A stretch of DNA of 64,000 bases from Methylocystis silviterrae (GCF_013350005.1 NZ_JABVWW010000004.1:124001-188000), one strand, 5' to 3'; shown: positions 38,006 through 47,191, numbered from the stretch's first letter. Made by a program: numbers and translations. The notes: a model not told the origin generated them from the sequence alone.

Positions 38006-38419
38006 TCAGTTGAGCAGTGACGCGGAAAGATCGCGCAGCGACGCGGCGTCGGCGCAAAAATGCACATGCCATTCGGCGACGCCGAGCTCCCGCGCGATCT
38101 CGCGCAGCCCGCGGCGGTCGCGTTCCTGCGCGAGAAAGGCGCAGACCGGCCGCGTCGTCGCGCCCTCGCGCGCGACGCCGATGACGACGCCATTCGTCAC
38201 GTCGGCGACGAAAGAAGCCTCGCCCGACTGAAACACCGAGCACACATAGCGGCGGCCGGAAGCGCCGCGCCAGGAAAAGAACCGGCTGCGCAGCGAATCC
38301 GTCTCGGCGAGCGATTGAAGCGCCTGGCCGCGCGGCGCGGCGTCCGCAAGCGTTTGCCCGAAGGCGCTGCGAGAGACGCTGCGAGAAATGCTGAAAGACG
38401 GATAACGAGGCTGATACAT
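38006..38419 (-). CDS. Conserved hypothetical protein under a LexA-type box
   Basis: A 137-residue protein I do not recognise. It begins MYQPRYPSFSISRSVSRSAF and has no signal peptide or membrane helix. The middle (RYVCSVFQSGEASFV) looks beta-rich and the C-terminus alpha-helical (LREIARELGVAEWHVHF). A perfect GTTC-N7-GTTC motif lies 30-44 bases before the ATG, so it may belong to the SOS response. The start at 38419 keeps the box upstream; the open frame to 38521 would run through it. Confidence 0.75.
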   Translation of the reverse strand: MYQPRYPSFSISRSVSRSAFGQTLADAAPRGQALQSLAETDSLRSRFFSWRGASGRRYVCSVFQSGEASFVADVTNGVVIGVAREGATTRPVCAFLAQERDRRGLREIARELGVAEWHVHFCADAASLRDLSASLLN

Positions 38420-38448
38420 GGCACGATCCGCTAACGAGGATGAACACG

Positions 38449-38463
38449 GAACATGACTAGAAC
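38449..38463 (-). promoter_or_regulatory. LexA box (GTTC-N7-GTTC)
   Basis: On the minus strand the site reads GTTCTAGTCATGTTC, an exact match to the alphaproteobacterial SOS operator. A third GTTC half-site follows at 38442-38445. It lies at -30 to -44 relative to the ATG of the hypothetical gene, so it would overlap its promoter. Confidence 0.75.
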
Positions 38464-38697
38464 AAAACCAGCACGTGGTCAAGAAGCGCGCGCCCGTCCA
38501 TATCTCTTGGGTTCCTGGCAAAAGACAGGACAGGCGCGCGACGCGCCGCTACTCGCCAACGGCGCAAGACGGTTTCCCGTCTCGCGCTTAGTGATGCATG
38601 GCGATGATCGTGAAAGATGTGCGCCAACGCGCATGACAAACGCTTTACCTCTTATCGAGGTGGGCGCCGATTGAGGCTTTCGCAATAGCGCGAGCGA

Positions 38698-39630
38698 TTA
38701 TCCGTTCGCGCCGCCGCCCGCCGTGCGCAGCCAGGCCGCGCCGCAGGCTTTCGCCAGTTCGCGCACGCGCAGAATATAGCTCTGGCGCTCGGTCACCGAG
38801 ATCACGCCGCGCGCGTCGAGAAGATTGAAGGCGTGGCTCGCCTTGATGCATTGGTCATAGGCCGGCAGCGCCATGAGATGCATCTCGTCGCCCGAGCCCG
38901 CGCCAAAATGCAGCAGGCGCTCGCATTCCGATTCGGCGTCCTTGAAATCTTCAAAAAGTTTTCCCGTGTCGGCGGCCTCGAAATTGTGGCGCGAATATTC
39001 CTGCTCGGCCTGCAGGAAGACGTCGGCGTAGGTGACTTTCTCGTCGCCGTCGCGGCCGTTGAAATTGAGTTCCATGATGCTGTCGACGCCCTGCAGATAG
39101 CAGGCGAGACGCTCCAACCCATAGGTGAGTTCGCCGGCGACCGGCGCGCATTCGAAGCCCGCCACCTGCTGGAAGTAGGTGAACTGCGAGACCTCCATGC
39201 CGTCGCACCAGCATTCCCAGCCGAGCCCCCAGGCGCCGAGCGTCGGGCTTTCCCAATCGTCCTCGACGAAGCGGATGTCATGCAGCTTGGGATCTATGCC
39301 GATCGCGGCGAGCGAGGCGAGATAGAGCTCCTGCAGATCGGGGGGCGACGGTTTGAGGATCACCTGGAACTGGTAGTAGTGCTGCAGGCGGTTGGGGTTC
39401 TCGCCATAGCGCCCGTCCTTGGGACGCCGGCAAGGCTGCGCATAGGCCGCGCGCCACGGCTTTGGCCCGAGCGCGCGCAGCGTCGTGGCGGGATGAAAGG
39501 TGCCCGCGCCCATCTCCATGTCATAGGGCTGCAGGATGACGCAGCCCTGCGCCGCCCAGAAGTTTTGCAGGGTGAGAATGAGCCCCTGGAAGGAGCGGAT
39601 GGGGGAGAGATGGGGTGAGACGGTGGGCAT
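38698..39630 (-). CDS. glyQ: Glycyl-tRNA synthetase alpha subunit
   Basis: The catalytic alpha subunit of the alpha2beta2 bacterial enzyme, 310 residues. The class II motif region [20 protein letters not shown] and the segment [20 protein letters not shown] are diagnostic. glyS, the beta subunit, usually follows directly. It is not downstream here, where a 278-bp gap and the hypothetical gene follow, so it must lie elsewhere. Confidence 0.97.
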   Translation of the reverse strand: MPTVSPHLSPIRSFQGLILTLQNFWAAQGCVILQPYDMEMGAGTFHPATTLRALGPKPWRAAYAQPCRRPKDGRYGENPNRLQHYYQFQVILKPSPPDLQELYLASLAAIGIDPKLHDIRFVEDDWESPTLGAWGLGWECWCDGMEVSQFTYFQQVAGFECAPVAGELTYGLERLACYLQGVDSIMELNFNGRDGDEKVTYADVFLQAEQEYSRHNFEAADTGKLFEDFKDAESECERLLHFGAGSGDEMHLMALPAYDQCIKASHAFNLLDARGVISVTERQSYILRVRELAKACGAAWLRTAGGGANG

Positions 39631-39706
39631 GGGAGACCTGCACGAGTTGGCATTGGGTATCCGGTCTAGGGATGCACCTTAGTAAGGTCAACGCAGCTCG
39701 AACCTA

Positions 39707-41179
39707 TTATTGTCTTTCCTCTACATCCTCCAACCCACCGTCCTCTCGCGCGCGCTTCTCACGCAGGCTCAGACCGCGATAGAGACATTGGTGAACGTAA
39801 ACAGCGCCCACCGCAGGAAGGACCAAATCACTATCTTCAGACCTAAACTTTGCTGATCCGGAATTACCAAGTCGGACACCTATTGCCGAGGCATTGAATA
39901 AAAGCTCAATAATTCTTCGAGTGCCGTATTCGTCCACCAATCTGGGAATACGATCCTGCAAATGCTGACCAATTTCTTCCATAGAATCGTATCGGTGCAA
40001 GCCCTGCCGCAATGATTCTAGCAACTCGTCAAAATCAGGATATAAGCGTCGATATTCTTGTTTAAGATCTTCTACCTTCCACGAGCTATATCTCTCCTCG
40101 GCCTCTCTTACTTGATCTTTCGTGATAAATGTTGCGCTCGGTCCAGCACGCCGAATGCACTCCTGCAAGAACTGCAGCACCTCCCTCGGCCGAAGAAACG
40201 TTCGCTTTACAATGTAATTGAAGGGAGAGATCGAGCCGCGCATTTCTCCTGGTTCGAAAAGCTCATCAACTGCTACACCCTCCGGTAGCCGCTCCTTCAC
40301 CATGTCCTTGAGCAGCTCAGGAGTCCAAACAATGTTTTCTTCCGTCGCGCGATGCTTATCTTTGTCATCGAAACGGAGACCCTCATAGATATCTGTTCTC
40401 AAAAAAACCAAAACAGCCAAGCCGTTGGCAGGCGAGTCTCCTCGGAATCTGTCATTCAATTCCTTGCTCGCCTTCAACAAACCAATGAGCAATTGCTTTG
40501 ATTGATCAGATCCTTCCCAAGAGTCGTCGAGTTTGTCCAGTGCAACTACAATTCCCACTTCCCTGGAAATTCGTGAAATAGACTCAAGCAGGGAATCTAT
40601 GATCTGTGGCGTCAGTAACTGGTCTTCAATTTCTCGGGTGAGCCCTGCTCCAAATCCGAACGCGGAAACGTTGAAACTTTTGATGCCTTTGAGCAACCTA
40701 GTGGCCGATGCCATGAGGTTTGGCTTGCTGGCACTTCCATAGTTCTGCTCAAGGAAGGTCCTCAGCGTTTGACAGGCTTCCTTAGCACCCGCGTCCGTCA
40801 GCTCGTCGACAGCAACCGAAGACAACGCAGCAGCAATTTCAATAGCAATAGTCAGCTTCCAGGCATTCGAATGAGCTTGTTCCGGAAGAAGTCCTCCTTC
40901 GGAATACTGCCTGAGCGCATTCCAAGCATACTGATCAGGTGTGATCGCGATAACGAGACTTCTTGTGTATCCTGCCTCGTTTATCAGCCGACCAAGCTGA
41001 GTAAATAGCGCGGATTTTCCTGACCCCTTACGACCAAGATAAAGAGCTCGACGAAGATTAAGTGCTGAATCAACGTACGGCGTTCTCACAAAATAAGATG
41101 CCAGCCGCCGATCGGCTTCAGCGTCGGGCGCACCTATCTCGAAGTCAGCAAATGTTTTTCCTACCGCGGCTAAACTCAT
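39707..41179 (-). CDS. P-loop ATPase resembling the Sll1717 family (accessory gene)
   Basis: A 490-residue protein with Walker A GRKGSGKS (49-56) and a Walker B-like hydrophobic strand ending in Asp (VGIVVALDKLDDSW), then a large helical region. It resembles the STAND-like Sll1717 ATPases, found sporadically in bacteria and often suspected in stress or phage defence. The base composition is clearly more AT-rich than its neighbours, suggesting recent transfer. The start at 41179 (MSLAAVGKTF) has AGAGGGG upstream; the frame is open to 41311. No partner gene is adjacent. Confidence 0.65.
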   Translation of the reverse strand: MSLAAVGKTFADFEIGAPDAEADRRLASYFVRTPYVDSALNLRRALYLGRKGSGKSALFTQLGRLINEAGYTRSLVIAITPDQYAWNALRQYSEGGLLPEQAHSNAWKLTIAIEIAAALSSVAVDELTDAGAKEACQTLRTFLEQNYGSASKPNLMASATRLLKGIKSFNVSAFGFGAGLTREIEDQLLTPQIIDSLLESISRISREVGIVVALDKLDDSWEGSDQSKQLLIGLLKASKELNDRFRGDSPANGLAVLVFLRTDIYEGLRFDDKDKHRATEENIVWTPELLKDMVKERLPEGVAVDELFEPGEMRGSISPFNYIVKRTFLRPREVLQFLQECIRRAGPSATFITKDQVREAEERYSSWKVEDLKQEYRRLYPDFDELLESLRQGLHRYDSMEEIGQHLQDRIPRLVDEYGTRRIIELLFNASAIGVRLGNSGSAKFRSEDSDLVLPAVGAVYVHQCLYRGLSLREKRAREDGGLEDVEERQ

Positions 41180-41328
41180 GTTTCGAAAACCCCTCTTGCC
41201 GGAATCAAGCCCGCATAACGAAAGCTCGCGCCAAACATATGAACTGCTACGTCGACCTGATTCGCTATCATATGCTGAACTTCTCGTAGTTGGAGAGGGA
41301 TCAAGATCCAATTGCTATGCTCTTTCCC

Positions 41329-41560
41329 TTAAAACTCCTGCACGGTCGGCCTCACCACAATCTAATTCACATTGACATCCGCCGGCGGCTCAATCGCGCG
41401 GGCGATCGAATCGGCCGGGATCGCCAGCTTATAAAAATCGTCGACATATGTGCGGCTCAACGTCGGACGTCCCGGTCTTCAATTCGGCCCCAACCGCGCC
41501 GGGCATGATGTCGTCGTGCGATCCTGCCGCCCTTCTCAGCGCAACCCTTCCGAAATCGCC
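41329..41560 (-). pseudogene. Decayed short-chain dehydrogenase, C-terminal remnant
   Basis: Reading minus-strand frames in turn recovers the tail of an SDR: RAISEGLR, then (after a frameshift) IMPGAVGAELKTG, then (after another) YVDDFYKLAIPADSIARA, IEPPADVNVN, a TAG stop where a Glu codon is expected, and IVVRPTVQEF with a TAA at 41329-41331. Intact relatives read ISPGAVATEL, AIPADAIARAIAFAIEQPADVDVNEIVVRPT. Two or more frameshifts, an in-frame stop and a small internal deletion show it is dead. Confidence 0.82.
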
Positions 41561-42014
41561 CGCGCGCTGCGAGATCGCGCCCCGCGACTGCGCCGCGGCG
41601 GCTCAACGCGCCCGTTACGGCCAACCTTGCATCCGATTGGCGCTTCAAATAGTTCAGACCGCGTCCCCTTTTCAGAACGATTTGAAGCAGCGCAGCTTTC
41701 GCCCTCGCGCTTAACCAAAGCGCGCCTGCGGCAAAGCCTTAATCTGGCCGCCAAAGCGGCGGCAAACTTGGCCGCGCCGTGGCGGGACATTTCGCGAAAG
41801 CGGGCGTTTTCAAAGCCTTAACTATTCGTCTTTACCGTAAGCGCGGACAAGAATTCGCCCTAAAGCAGCCAAAGCAAGGCCGCTTAGTTCTGGTGAGAAT
41901 ATGTGAAGGCGTTCCGTGCAGTTCTGGCTTTCGCCGAACTTTGACGCGATTTCGCGCAAATGTCAGCGAAGCTCAGAGCCTTGCGACGGAAGAGTAAATC
42001 GGAGGTAGGGGCGG
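41561..42014. other. Gene-free stretch before the DUF2778 gene
   Basis: No convincing coding signal on either strand. The 5' part may be further decayed SDR sequence, but I could not align it. Promoter elements of the DUF2778 gene should lie at the right end, where the RBS CGGAGGTAGGGG (42000-42011) directly precedes the ATG. Confidence 0.5.
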
Positions 42015-43070
42015 ATGATGCAAGGGATCGGTGCGCCAATCGATTTCATTTCTTTGGATCGTCGCATTTATTCTCGCAAGAGCTCGTCCCATCTGGTCAT
42101 CGCCGGCGTCGCGCTTGCGGTGAGCCTGTCGGCGGGGTGGTGGGCGCTCTCGCAGCGCCCGTCTACTGAGACAGCCGCGGCGGCCTTCAGGCAGAGCGCC
42201 GCCGGCGCGCAAAATCCCTACGGCGCCATCGTCGGCCTCGGCGGCCGGCCGCAGACGCTGGCGTTCGCCGAAACGACCATGCGCGGCGCCCTCGACGCCA
42301 GCATCCAGCCCGCCGCGCAAACGCCGGCCGCCGTCGTTCCCGAGCGCCAAGACATCGATGGAGATCAGATCGCCTCGGCGGAGGACGCGCCGCTGCCGCC
42401 GCGCCGCCCGGTCGAACTCACCGTCGCCAATCGCGGCCTCTATGAAGGCTCGCTGCGCCGCATGGCGCGCACCACCGTCGTGCCCGGCTCGGGGCCGGAC
42501 GACCGCTCGATTTTCGAGAGATTCTTTGGGCTCGGCGACGCCGCGCAATCGGCGCAAGAGGCGCGTCAGCAGCAGCCGCGCGGCCAGGCGCTCGCCTATG
42601 CGGCACCGGACGGCGGCACGCTTTCGGACCTCAAATCCGGCATCCTCGGCGGCGCGGCCGGCGCGGCGGTCGGACCTGCGGCGCGCTACGACCGCTACAC
42701 CGCCGTCTATGACATCTCGTCGCATACGGTCTATCTGCCGAACGGCACAAAGCTCGAGGCGCATTCCGGCCTGCGCCAACATCTCGACGATCCGCGCTAC
42801 GTCCATTTGCGCATGCGTGGCGCGACGCCGCCGCATCTTTACGATCTCAAGCCGCGCGAAGCGCTGTTCCATGGCGTCGAGGCGCTGCGCCTCACCCCGG
42901 TCGGCGGCGAAGGCGCGATCTTCGGCCGCGCCGGCCTTCTCGCGCATACCTATATGCTCGGCCCGAACGGCGATTCGAACGGCTGCGTGTCGTTCCGCGA
43001 CTATCAGGCCTTCCTGCGCGCTTATAAGAACGGCGAGGTTCGCCGGCTCGCCGTCGTCGCGCATCTCTAG
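42015..43070 (+). CDS. DUF2778 (Tlde1-like) L,D-transpeptidase domain protein
   Basis: A 351-residue protein anchored by one N-terminal helix (HLVIAGVALAVSLSAGWWAL), with a long Ala-rich periplasmic linker and a C-terminal DUF2778 domain. The probable active site is His311 (LLAHTYMLGPNG) and Cys324 (NGCVSF). DUF2778 is the domain of the Tlde1 L,D-transpeptidase effector; in Hyphomicrobiales it is a common chromosomal cell-wall protein. The stop TAG is also the first three bases of a family A repeat. Confidence 0.85.
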   Translation: MMQGIGAPIDFISLDRRIYSRKSSSHLVIAGVALAVSLSAGWWALSQRPSTETAAAAFRQSAAGAQNPYGAIVGLGGRPQTLAFAETTMRGALDASIQPAAQTPAAVVPERQDIDGDQIASAEDAPLPPRRPVELTVANRGLYEGSLRRMARTTVVPGSGPDDRSIFERFFGLGDAAQSAQEARQQQPRGQALAYAAPDGGTLSDLKSGILGGAAGAAVGPAARYDRYTAVYDISSHTVYLPNGTKLEAHSGLRQHLDDPRYVHLRMRGATPPHLYDLKPREALFHGVEALRLTPVGGEGAIFGRAGLLAHTYMLGPNGDSNGCVSFRDYQAFLRAYKNGEVRRLAVVAHL

Positions 43071-43180
43071 AGCAGGTTCCGAAAAAGTTGATAGACTTTT
43101 TCGATGAGAACCTGCTCCAACGTTTTGATTGAGCGATTCCTTATCGATCACATGATTCCATGTGATCGGGAAGCGCTCTA
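43068..43180 (+). repeat. 113-bp two-hairpin repeat, family A, copy 2
   Basis: Begins TAGAGCAGGTTCCG and ends AAGCGCTCTA, 113 bases like copy 1. The inner stems are complete: GTTCCGAAAAAGT/ACTTTTTCG and GATCACATGATTCCATGTGATC. The first TAG is the stop of the DUF2778 gene. Confidence 0.95.
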
Positions 43181-43201
43181 AGCGTTTTTTTCCTGCGCAC
43201 G

Positions 43202-43231
43202 AAAAAAGCGGCCCCAGCGGCCGCTTTTTTT
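43202..43231. terminator. Strong bidirectional terminator
   Basis: AAAAAAGCGGCC, short loop, GGCCGCTTTTTTT. The A-run and T-run on either side allow it to stop transcription from both directions. It lies between the repeat and the B12-radical SAM gene. Confidence 0.9.
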
Positions 43232-43331
43232 GTGATTTGCGCTCGATCATTCAATTTGGAATGACGGCAAGTTCTTGTCGGGATTGCGAAGTTCAATTAG
43301 CGTACGGTTCGGATCGCATGAGGGGTCGTGC

Positions 43332-44882
43332 ATGTCCGTTTCGATTTATCTCATCAATCCTGGCGGCGATTTTCCCACTTATTTCGGCGGCGAGGCGCTG
43401 GCGGCGTCGGGCGCGCCGGGCGGCGTGATGATGGCGGACCTCGCCACGGCGACCGTCGCGGCGCTCGCGCCCAGGGACTTCGCCTTCGAACTTTGCGAGG
43501 AGTCGGTCGAACCGGTGAATTTCGACCATCCCGCCGACTACATCGCGATCACCGGCAAAGTCAGCCAACGCGGCCGCATGATCGCCATCGCCGACGAATT
43601 CCGCCGCCGCGGCAAGCGCGTCATCATCGGCGGCCCCTATGCGAGCCTTTCGCCGGCGCGGCTGCGCGATCACTGCGACGTGCTGGTGAGCGGCGAGATC
43701 GAGGAAATCGCCGGCGACCTCTTCTCCGATCTTCGCGCCCGCAAGCCGAAGGACAGCTATGTCGGCGACAAGCCGTCGCTCGCCGCTTCGCCGCCGCCGC
43801 GCTGGGACCTTTATCGCAACGACCGCGCGATTCTCGGCGCGGTGCAGACCTCGCGCGGCTGTCCGTTCGAATGCGAATTCTGCGACGTCATCCAATATCT
43901 GGGGCGCAAGCAGCGCCACAAGCCGATCGCCAACGTCCTCGCCGAACTCGATGCGCTCTGGGCGGCGGGCTATCGCACGGCCTTCCTCGCCGACGACAAT
44001 TTCACCGCCTACCGCGCGCACTGCAAGGAGCTGCTCGCGGCGATCGCGCATTGGCGCCGCGATCGTCCGATGGAGTTCGTCACGCAGATCTCCATCGACG
44101 CGACGCGCGACGAGGAGCTGCTCGACATGTGCGTCGCGGCGGGCCTGACGCAGGTCTTCGTCGGCATCGAGACGCCCAATGTCGAAAGCCTGCGCGAGAC
44201 CGGCAAGCGGCAGAATCTCAAGATCAGCCTCGTCGACGAAATTCAGAAGCTCGTCGACCACGGCATGTCGGTGATGGGCGGCATGATCGTCGGCTTCGAC
44301 CATGACGGGCCGAGCGTCTTCGCCCAGCAGTATGAGTTCGCCATGGCGACGCCGATCCCGATCTTCAGCCTCGGCGCGCTGATGGCGTCGGAAGCGACGC
44401 CGCTCTTCGACCGCATCACCCGCGAAGGCCGCCTCATCACCGGCGGCGTCGAGACCCAGGCGGTGCCGTGGAGCTCCAACATCCAGTGCCAGACGATGAG
44501 CATGGAGGAACTGCATCACGGCATGCAGAATCTCTGCAACGCGATCTACGCCCCGGCCGCCTTCGGCGAACGCATGCTGCGCCTGATCGGCGCGTTCGGC
44601 CGCCATCGCAAGGCGCCGGCGCCGCAGCCCTTCGACCCCAAAGCGCTGCGCGAGGTCGAACAGCAGGCGATGCAGGTCGGCATGGACGTGCGCAAGATGG
44701 GCGAGGCGGAAGGCCGCATGTGGAACAAGGTCTGGGGCGCCGCCGTGCGCAAGCCCGAGACCATCACCATCGTCGCGCGCATCATGTTTCAATATGCGCA
44801 GGCGCGGCACATGTTTGATAAGGGCAATTACTGGGAGCCGCAGCTCTCGAGCCCGCCCGCGGCGTCGCAGCGCGCGGCGTAG
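43332..44882 (+). CDS. B12-binding-domain radical SAM protein
   Basis: A 516-residue enzyme with an N-terminal cobalamin-binding fold (about 1-150) and a radical SAM core with the [4Fe-4S] motif Cys177-x3-Cys181-x2-Cys184 (RGCPFECEFC). A C-terminal extension resembles DUF4070. This architecture belongs to the class B radical SAM methylases and related enzymes (hopanoid C2/C3 methylases are examples). The substrate is not evident. I choose the start at 43332 after TGAGGGG; the frame is open to 43275. Confidence 0.85.
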   Translation: MSVSIYLINPGGDFPTYFGGEALAASGAPGGVMMADLATATVAALAPRDFAFELCEESVEPVNFDHPADYIAITGKVSQRGRMIAIADEFRRRGKRVIIGGPYASLSPARLRDHCDVLVSGEIEEIAGDLFSDLRARKPKDSYVGDKPSLAASPPPRWDLYRNDRAILGAVQTSRGCPFECEFCDVIQYLGRKQRHKPIANVLAELDALWAAGYRTAFLADDNFTAYRAHCKELLAAIAHWRRDRPMEFVTQISIDATRDEELLDMCVAAGLTQVFVGIETPNVESLRETGKRQNLKISLVDEIQKLVDHGMSVMGGMIVGFDHDGPSVFAQQYEFAMATPIPIFSLGALMASEATPLFDRITREGRLITGGVETQAVPWSSNIQCQTMSMEELHHGMQNLCNAIYAPAAFGERMLRLIGAFGRHRKAPAPQPFDPKALREVEQQAMQVGMDVRKMGEAEGRMWNKVWGAAVRKPETITIVARIMFQYAQARHMFDKGNYWEPQLSSPPAASQRAA

Positions 44883-44908
44883 CGCTCGTTCCGCCTTAGT
44901 CGCCGCCT

Positions 44909-45012
44909 GTCATTCCCGACGCGCGGAGCGCGATCGGGAATCCAGAGCAAGGCCAGCGCTGCTGTATCGGCTCTGGATTCCCGGTCAGGCCTGCGGCCTG
45001 CCGGGAATGACA
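44909..45012. repeat. Dispersed ~105-bp palindromic repeat, family B, copy 2
   Basis: Same ends and internal CGGGAATCCAGAGC / GCTCTGGATTCCCG stem as copy 1 at 19528. It lies between the convergent radical SAM and TrmN6-like genes and probably serves as a hairpin on both transcripts. Confidence 0.92.
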
Positions 45013-45043
45013 GGCCCAGCGAACTGATCAACCGGAATTCGTA

Positions 45044-45727
45044 TTAGACAACGATGCCCTTCAAAATCGACAGCGGCGCTTTCGAGCCCTTGACGCCGGC
45101 GAGAAGAATGCGCTTCGCCGGCGCATCAGTTCGCGTGTGGATCGGCTGGATCGACACGCCCCCTAGCCTGCCCTCCACAGCCGCGAGACATTCGGCGAGC
45201 GCGTCGGCGCGATGGATCATCACGAAAGTTCCGCTAGGCGCGAGCAGCGCGAGACAGGCCCGCACCCAATCAATCAGCGGCGCGCTGGCGACATGGGCGC
45301 GCGCCTTGGCGGCGTCAGGCGTGACGCGCACCTTGCCGGCGTCATGAAACGGCGGATTGGTGAGCACGAGCGCCGCCCTCTCGTCGATCAAAGCAGCGGC
45401 GCGGCGCGATTTCGCGGCGAGCACGTCGGCTTCGTAAACTGTCGCCCTTGCGCCCAGCGCATTTTCGGCGACGTTTTCACGCGCGAGCGCGCAAGACTCG
45501 GGGTCGATCTCCACAAGTCCAACGGTCGCGCGAGGGGCGCGCAGCGCCGCCATCAGTCCGACCGCACCCGACCCGGCGCCGACGTCGAGAATGAGCCCCT
45601 GCTGATGTTCGGGCGTCGCGGCGGCGAGCAGCTCGGCCTCCGTGCCGGAGCGATGGCCGGCGGCGCTTTGACGCAGGCGCAGGCGCCCGTCGAGAAAACC
45701 GTCAAACTCTGCGCCGCGTTTTGTCAT
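45044..45727 (-). CDS. tRNA1(Val) adenine-N6 methyltransferase-like protein (COG4123)
   Basis: A 227-residue SAM-dependent methylase. The SAM loop is LDVGAGSGAVGL and the catalytic NPPF motif reads VLTNPPFHD, typical for N6-adenine methylation. COG4123 includes TrmN6 (YfiC), which modifies A37 of tRNA1(Val). The start at 45727 (MTKRGAEFDGF) avoids a basic lead of 12 residues that has no family match. Confidence 0.86.
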   Translation of the reverse strand: MTKRGAEFDGFLDGRLRLRQSAAGHRSGTEAELLAAATPEHQQGLILDVGAGSGAVGLMAALRAPRATVGLVEIDPESCALARENVAENALGARATVYEADVLAAKSRRAAALIDERAALVLTNPPFHDAGKVRVTPDAAKARAHVASAPLIDWVRACLALLAPSGTFVMIHRADALAECLAAVEGRLGGVSIQPIHTRTDAPAKRILLAGVKGSKAPLSILKGIVV

Positions 45728-46033
45728 TGCGTCGGGAGGCTTACCACGGCGGACCGCGCGCACGCCTCGCCCGTGTGGGGAGGTCGCGCGCGCCGAGGCT
45801 CCGAGCGAAAGCGCAGAAACGCGCCGGCGAGCCTCGCTGGAGGCGGCGAAGCGGCTCCCCGCCTCGACCTCGCATGACGACTCTTCGGTCGGGCATGATA
45901 TGAGACATTTGGCGGCCGTTGCGCGGGGCGCTCATTCGGGACAAGGACGGAACACGAACATCCTCGGCGACTTGCCGCCTCCATCCCAAAGCCGTAAGTT
46001 CGCCCCAGAAAACGTAAGGCTTAAGGGGGGTCC

Positions 46034-47044
46034 GTGGGTATCGTCATTCCGCTCGATGAGAAAAAGGACGCCGGCCTCGACAGCCTCCTCGAACTCATCA
46101 AGCCCGACCTGGAGCGCACCAATCAGCTGATCATTCAGCGCATGGGCTCCGACGTCACGACGATTCCCGAGGTCGCCAATCATCTCATCTCCGCCGGCGG
46201 CAAGCGTCTGCGGCCGATGCTCGTTCTCGCCACCGCGGGCATGTGCGGCTACAGGGGCGACGGGCATTTGAAATTCGCCGCCGGCATTGAATTCATGCAT
46301 ACGGCGACGCTGCTCCATGACGACGTCGTCGACGAAAGCGACATGCGCCGCGGCAAGATCGCCGCCCGCATGCTGTGGGGCAATCAGACCTGCGTGCTCG
46401 TCGGCGACTTCCTGCTCGGCCACGCCTTCAAAATGATGGTCGAGCCCGGCGTCATCGCGCCGCTCTCCGTGGTTTCGCAAGCCGCCGCGGTGATCGCCGA
46501 AGGCGAGATCATGCAGCTCAACGCCGCCAAGGACACGACCACGACCGAGGACGCCTATATGGGCGTCATCCGCCGCAAGACGGCCGAGCTGTTCGCCGCT
46601 GCGGCCGAAGTCGGGGTGATGCTCGGCGGCAAGCCGAAGGCCGATGAAGCCGCCGCGCGCAGCTACGGCATGAATCTCGGCATCGCTTTCCAGCTCATCG
46701 ACGACGCGCTCGATTACGGCGGCTCCTCGGCCAAGCTCGGCAAGAATGTCGGCGACGACTTCCGCGAGGGCAAGATCACGCTCCCCGTGGTCCTCGCCTT
46801 CCGTCGCGGCAATGAGAAAGAACGCGAGTTCTGGCGGCGCACGCTGGAAAAGGCCGAGATCAAGGACGGCGACGTCGAGACCGCCTGCGGTCTGATGAAG
46901 AAGCACAAGGCGCTCGACGACACGATTGAGCGCGCGACGCACTACGGCGCCATCGCACGCGACGCGATGGAGATTTTTCCCGCATCGCCGTGGAAGAGCG
47001 CGCTGCTCGAAGTCGTCGACTTCTGCATCGACCGCGTCTACTAA
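46034..47044 (+). CDS. Polyprenyl diphosphate synthase (IspB-like)
   Basis: A 336-residue trans-prenyltransferase that makes the long isoprenoid tail for ubiquinone. Both Asp-rich motifs are present: LLHDDVVDESDMRRG and FQLIDDALDYGG. GKRLRPMLVL gives the substrate-binding site. The start is GTG at 46034 with the strong RBS AAGGGGGG. Chain length (octa- or decaprenyl) cannot be decided by eye. The stop TAA lies at the start of a family A repeat. Confidence 0.93.
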   Translation: MGIVIPLDEKKDAGLDSLLELIKPDLERTNQLIIQRMGSDVTTIPEVANHLISAGGKRLRPMLVLATAGMCGYRGDGHLKFAAGIEFMHTATLLHDDVVDESDMRRGKIAARMLWGNQTCVLVGDFLLGHAFKMMVEPGVIAPLSVVSQAAAVIAEGEIMQLNAAKDTTTTEDAYMGVIRRKTAELFAAAAEVGVMLGGKPKADEAAARSYGMNLGIAFQLIDDALDYGGSSAKLGKNVGDDFREGKITLPVVLAFRRGNEKEREFWRRTLEKAEIKDGDVETACGLMKKHKALDDTIERATHYGAIARDAMEIFPASPWKSALLEVVDFCIDRVY

Positions 47045-47155
47045 AGCAGGTTCCGAAAAAGTTGACAGACTTTTTCGATGAAAACCTGCTCCAACGCTTT
47101 TATTTGGAGCGATTCCTTATCGATCACATGATTCCATGTGATCGATAAGCGCTCT
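47042..47155 (+). repeat. 113-bp two-hairpin repeat, family A, copy 3
   Basis: Begins TAAAGCAGGTTCCG, the TAA being the stop of the polyprenyl synthase gene, and ends AAGCGCTCT. Internal stems GATCACATGATTCCATGTGATC and GAAAAAGTTGACAGACTTTTTC are intact. Confidence 0.94.
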
Positions 47156-47191
47156 CGCGTCGCCGGCCGCGCGAGGCGACCGGCGGGCCTA

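Noticed and set aside
43332-44882. Naming the radical SAM gene hpnP
   Set aside because: The N-terminal sequence does not match what I recall of HpnP, so I left the symbol blank.
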